Origin: Methylococcus sp. Mc7
GTDB taxonomy: Bacteria; Pseudomonadota; Gammaproteobacteria; Methylococcales; Methylococcaceae
Assembly: GCF_019285515.1 (NCBI RefSeq)
Contig: NZ_CP079095.1
Span: forward strand, 1,608,501-1,672,500
Reading direction: 5' to 3'
Length of the DNA: 64,000 bases
Position 1 is the first letter of the stretch, and every line of letters begins with the position of its first letter. Made by a program: the position numbers and the translations under genes. Under the pieces are notes generated by a model. That model saw only the letters and a program-made list of their open reading frames with translations. It was not told the origin of the DNA and searched no databases. Below, one piece after another: positions 61,567 to 64,000 of this stretch.

Positions 61567-62357
61567 ACCGCCACCTCGGCCTTGATGTGCGGATGCGCCT
61601 GGTAGCCTTCGACGATGAAATCCTGGTACCGGTAGTCGAACAGGCTCTCGGGCTTGCGGGCGAATTTCAGCACGGGTGGCGAGTAGGGCTCGCGGGTGAG
61701 TTGCAGGCGGGCCTGTTCCAGATGGTTCCGGTACAGGTGCACGTCGCCGCCGCACCAGATCAGCTCGCCCGGCACGAGGCCGGTCTGCTGGGCCAGCATC
61801 GAGGCGAGCAGGGCGTAGCTGGCGATGTTGAACGGCAGTCCCAGGAACACGTCCACCGAGCGCATCTGGAACATCAGCGACAGTTTTCCTTCCGTCACAT
61901 AGCACTGAAAGGCGTAGTGGCACGGCGGCAGCGCCATGGCTTCGACGTCGGCCGGATTCCAGGCGCTCACCAGCAGGCGGCGGGAGTCGGGATTCCGGCG
62001 CAGTTCCGCCACCAGCCCGGCGAGCTGGTCGACGGCGCTGCCGTCCGGCTTGACCCAGTGGCGCCATTGATGTCCGTATACGGGGCCCAGCTCGCCGTTT
62101 TCATCCGCCCATTCGTTCCAGATCGAGACGCCGTTCTGCTGCAGGTAGCGGACATTCGTGCTGCCCGAGATGAACCAGAGCAGCTCGTGGACGATCGAGG
62201 GCAGGTGCAGCTTCTTGGTGGTGACGAGGGGCAGCCCGCTGCCGAGATCGAACCGCATCATGCGTCCGAATACGCTCAGTGTGCCGGTACCGGTCCGGTC
62301 CTCCTTGGCGCTGCCGTGCTCGAGGATGTCGCGCAGCAGCTCGAGATACTGGCGCAT
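61563..62357 (-). CDS. thyA: Thymidylate synthase
   Basis: 264 residues, the E. coli length. [20 protein letters not shown] at the N-terminus, [13 protein letters not shown] near 90, the catalytic Cys in [13 protein letters not shown] near 146, and [20 protein letters not shown]. It makes dTMP with 5,10-methylene-THF; the dihydrofolate formed is recycled by FolA encoded next. Confidence 0.96.
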   Translation of the reverse strand: MRQYLELLRDILEHGSAKEDRTGTGTLSVFGRMMRFDLGSGLPLVTTKKLHLPSIVHELLWFISGSTNVRYLQQNGVSIWNEWADENGELGPVYGHQWRHWVKPDGSAVDQLAGLVAELRRNPDSRRLLVSAWNPADVEAMALPPCHYAFQCYVTEGKLSLMFQMRSVDVFLGLPFNIASYALLASMLAQQTGLVPGELIWCGGDVHLYRNHLEQARLQLTREPYSPPVLKFARKPESLFDYRYQDFIVEGYQAHPHIKAEVAV

Positions 62358-62364
62358 GGCTTGT

Positions 62365-63153
62365 TCAGGCGGAGCGGCGGGTGTAGGCGGCGGCCAGCAG
62401 GACGATGCCGAACAGGATCATCGGCAGGCACAGGATCTGGCCCATGGTCAGCCAGCCGAAGGCGAGATAGCCGAGTTGCACATCCGGCAGCCGGACGAAT
62501 TCGACGGCGAAGCGGAACGCGCCGTAGCCCAGCAGGAACATGCCGCTCACCGCCATGCGCGGCGGCGAGCGCAGGCTGAACCACTGCAGGATGACCAACA
62601 GGACCAGCCCCTCCAGAAAGGCTTCGTAAAGCTGCGAAGGGTGGCGCGGCACGTCGCCGGCGTTGGGGAAGACCATCGCCCAAGGCACGTCGCTGGGCTT
62701 GCCCCAGAGTTCGCCATTGATGAAGTTGCCGATGCGCCCGGCCAGGAGCCCGATGGGCACGTAAGGCGCGAGGAAGTCGGCGACGTCGAAGAACCGGATG
62801 CCCTGCGATCGGCCGTAGGCATACATCGCGATCAGCACTCCGATGAGCCCGCCGTGGAAGGCCATGCCGCCCTCCCAGATGCGGAACAGCATCACTGGAT
62901 CGTGTAGAAAGCCGGAGAAATTGTAGAACAGCGCATAGCCGATCCGTCCGCCGACCACCACGCCGATGGCGGCATAGAACACCAGGTCCTCGACCTGGGC
63001 CGGGGTGAACAGCGGATTCGCGCTGCGCCGCACCCGCCGCCGCGCCAGTATCCAAGTGGCGGCGATGCCGATGACGTACATCAGTCCATACCAGTGGACT
63101 TTGAGCGGCCCGATGGAGACGGCGACGGGATCGATGGTGGGATAGGTCAGCAT
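62365..63153 (-). CDS. lgt: Prolipoprotein diacylglyceryl transferase
   Basis: 262 residues with seven membrane helices. Signature [20 protein letters not shown] near 140; [20 protein letters not shown] near 20; [20 protein letters not shown] near 195. It transfers diacylglycerol to lipobox cysteines, which here would include the LpoB-like protein. It ends seven bases before thyA; the order lgt-thyA-folA is common in gammaproteobacteria. Confidence 0.95.
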   Translation of the reverse strand: MLTYPTIDPVAVSIGPLKVHWYGLMYVIGIAATWILARRRVRRSANPLFTPAQVEDLVFYAAIGVVVGGRIGYALFYNFSGFLHDPVMLFRIWEGGMAFHGGLIGVLIAMYAYGRSQGIRFFDVADFLAPYVPIGLLAGRIGNFINGELWGKPSDVPWAMVFPNAGDVPRHPSQLYEAFLEGLVLLVILQWFSLRSPPRMAVSGMFLLGYGAFRFAVEFVRLPDVQLGYLAFGWLTMGQILCLPMILFGIVLLAAAYTRRSA

Positions 63154-63215
63154 GATGCGTTCGGGCCTGTCGGTGTTTGGTGGCGCGCAGCAGAACTGGC
63201 CATTATGCCACTGGA

Positions 63216-63758
63216 TCAGTCATAGTGAATGAGCTCGCGAGGGAGCGAAGGTTCCCGCCCCGCGACCAGATCGCTGAGGAATTTCCAGATGGTGTCAGCC
63301 GAGGGCGGGCAGCCGGGCAGGAAATAATCGACCTTTACGACCTCATGGATCGGATGCACCTTGTCGAGGAGCAGCGGCAGCTCGACGTCGTTGGGAATCT
63401 GCGGGTTTTCGACCCCAATGCCATCCAGATAGGATTCTTCTAGGCATTCCTCCAGCGCGATGGGGTTGCGGAGTGCGGGCAGGCCGCCGTTGATGGCGCA
63501 GGCGCCGACGGCGACTAGTATCCGGCAGTGCTTGCGGAACTCCCGCAGGATATGAACGTTCTCCGCGTTGCAAACGCCGCCTTCGACCAGGCCCAGATCG
63601 ACCCTGTCCCCGCAATGCTTGATGTCGGTCAGCGGCGAGCGGTCGAAGCGGACGACCTCCGCCAGCGCCAGGATGCGCTCGTCGATGTCGAGGAAGGACA
63701 TGTGGCAGCCGAAGCAGCCGGCCAGGGAAGTCGTGGCGACAGTGAGTTTTTCAGCCAT
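63216..63758 (-). CDS. hoxY: NAD-reducing hydrogenase small subunit HoxY
   Basis: 180 residues. Proximal [4Fe-4S] ligands appear as TTSLAGCFGCHMSFLDID (CxxC), VAVGACAINGGLPALRN and YFLPGCPPSADTIWKF. The short length and single cluster match HoxY of bidirectional/soluble NAD-linked NiFe hydrogenases. It overlaps the upstream hoxU by eight bases. The gene following it is lgt, not hoxH. Confidence 0.92.
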   Translation of the reverse strand: MAEKLTVATTSLAGCFGCHMSFLDIDERILALAEVVRFDRSPLTDIKHCGDRVDLGLVEGGVCNAENVHILREFRKHCRILVAVGACAINGGLPALRNPIALEECLEESYLDGIGVENPQIPNDVELPLLLDKVHPIHEVVKVDYFLPGCPPSADTIWKFLSDLVAGREPSLPRELIHYD

Positions 63759-64000
63759 GGCGGGCCTCCACGATCGGCTCCTCGCGTTCAAGGCTCTCTT
63801 CGGCGATGGTGTGCCGGTCGTAGATACGTTGCCCGATCGGTACCTCGAAGCCGTGCCGTTTTACCAGGATGGCCCCGACCGGACAGACCTGGGCCGCTTT
63901 GTCGGTCGCGGCGAGGGGCGTATCCGCCAGTTTCCCCGATGAGGAGTTGACGATCAGGTGCGAATCGATGCCGCGCCCGCCGATGGCGAACACGTTCTTG
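63751..64000 (-). CDS. hoxU: Hydrogenase diaphorase subunit HoxU, partial
   Basis: The C-terminal 82 residues or so are visible; the gene continues past the window end. FAIGGRGIDSHLIVNSSSGK and AAQVCPVGAILVKRHGFEVP, with the final Cys of a [4Fe-4S] ligand set, match HoxU, the electron-relay subunit between HoxYH and HoxF. It is translationally coupled to hoxY by overlap. Confidence 0.88.
   Translation of the reverse strand, partial: KNVFAIGGRGIDSHLIVNSSSGKLADTPLAATDKAAQVCPVGAILVKRHGFEVPIGQRIYDRHTIAEESLEREEPIVEARHG

Overview
The window looks like chromosome of a gammaproteobacterial methanotroph, most probably Methylococcus or a close relative. The evidence is high GC, a fused hexulose-6-phosphate synthase/phosphohexuloisomerase (ribulose monophosphate pathway) together with form I RuBisCO and its CbbQ/CbbO activase genes, the hopanoid transporter HpnN, and a soluble NAD-linked NiFe hydrogenase (HoxU/HoxY). 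The species assignment is an inference from gene content; no database search was run.

Layout. 0.1-15 kb is core genome: an FAD oxidoreductase, a FixJ-type regulator, the classical fau / 6S RNA / zapA // UPF0149-pepP-ubiH block, pntAB behind a strong promoter and a nested-hairpin leader, several small exported or unknown proteins, and the NAD salvage pair nicotinamidase-nicotinate phosphoribosyltransferase. 15-33.5 kb is an accessory zone full of toxin-antitoxin modules (ParDE, BrnA with a broken BrnT, TumE/TumA, a RelE-like pair, HicAB) and insertion sequences. There an IS1380-type element joins a beheaded LuxR gene to a beheaded envelope-protein locus that ends in an LpoB-like lipoprotein. 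Next to it an IS66 element sits inside an IS30 element that itself broke a GDSL hydrolase gene. The zone also carries a TonB-dependent receptor, a seven-repeat propeller-like protein and a second LuxR regulator. 33.5-39 kb holds hpnN, a BASS-type transporter and a sulfotransferase. 39-49.7 kb holds an IS1182 copy, a MITE with an expanded 21-bp minisatellite, and the Calvin cluster cbbL-cbbS / ccdAB / cbbQ / two-CBM2 chitinase / cbbO, all on the minus strand. 49.7-64 kb returns to housekeeping: DedA, MoxR, pyrE, hps-phi, MBL hydrolase, NhaD, a HAD/nucleotidyltransferase/flavin reductase run, moaC, folA-thyA-lgt, and hoxY-hoxU running off the end.

How it fits together. Formaldehyde from methane oxidation is fixed by Hps-Phi, CO2 can be fixed by RuBisCO kept active by CbbQO, and PntAB and HoxUY link the NAD(P)H pools to membrane energy and to hydrogen. 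The most unusual DNA-level findings are a 192-bp MITE inserted in frame in a lipoprotein signal peptide, its sister copy with six 21-bp units, a ccdAB addiction module between cbbS and cbbQ, an uncharacterised LpoB-associated envelope locus at 18.4-21.5 kb, and an apparently structured RNA leader before pntA.
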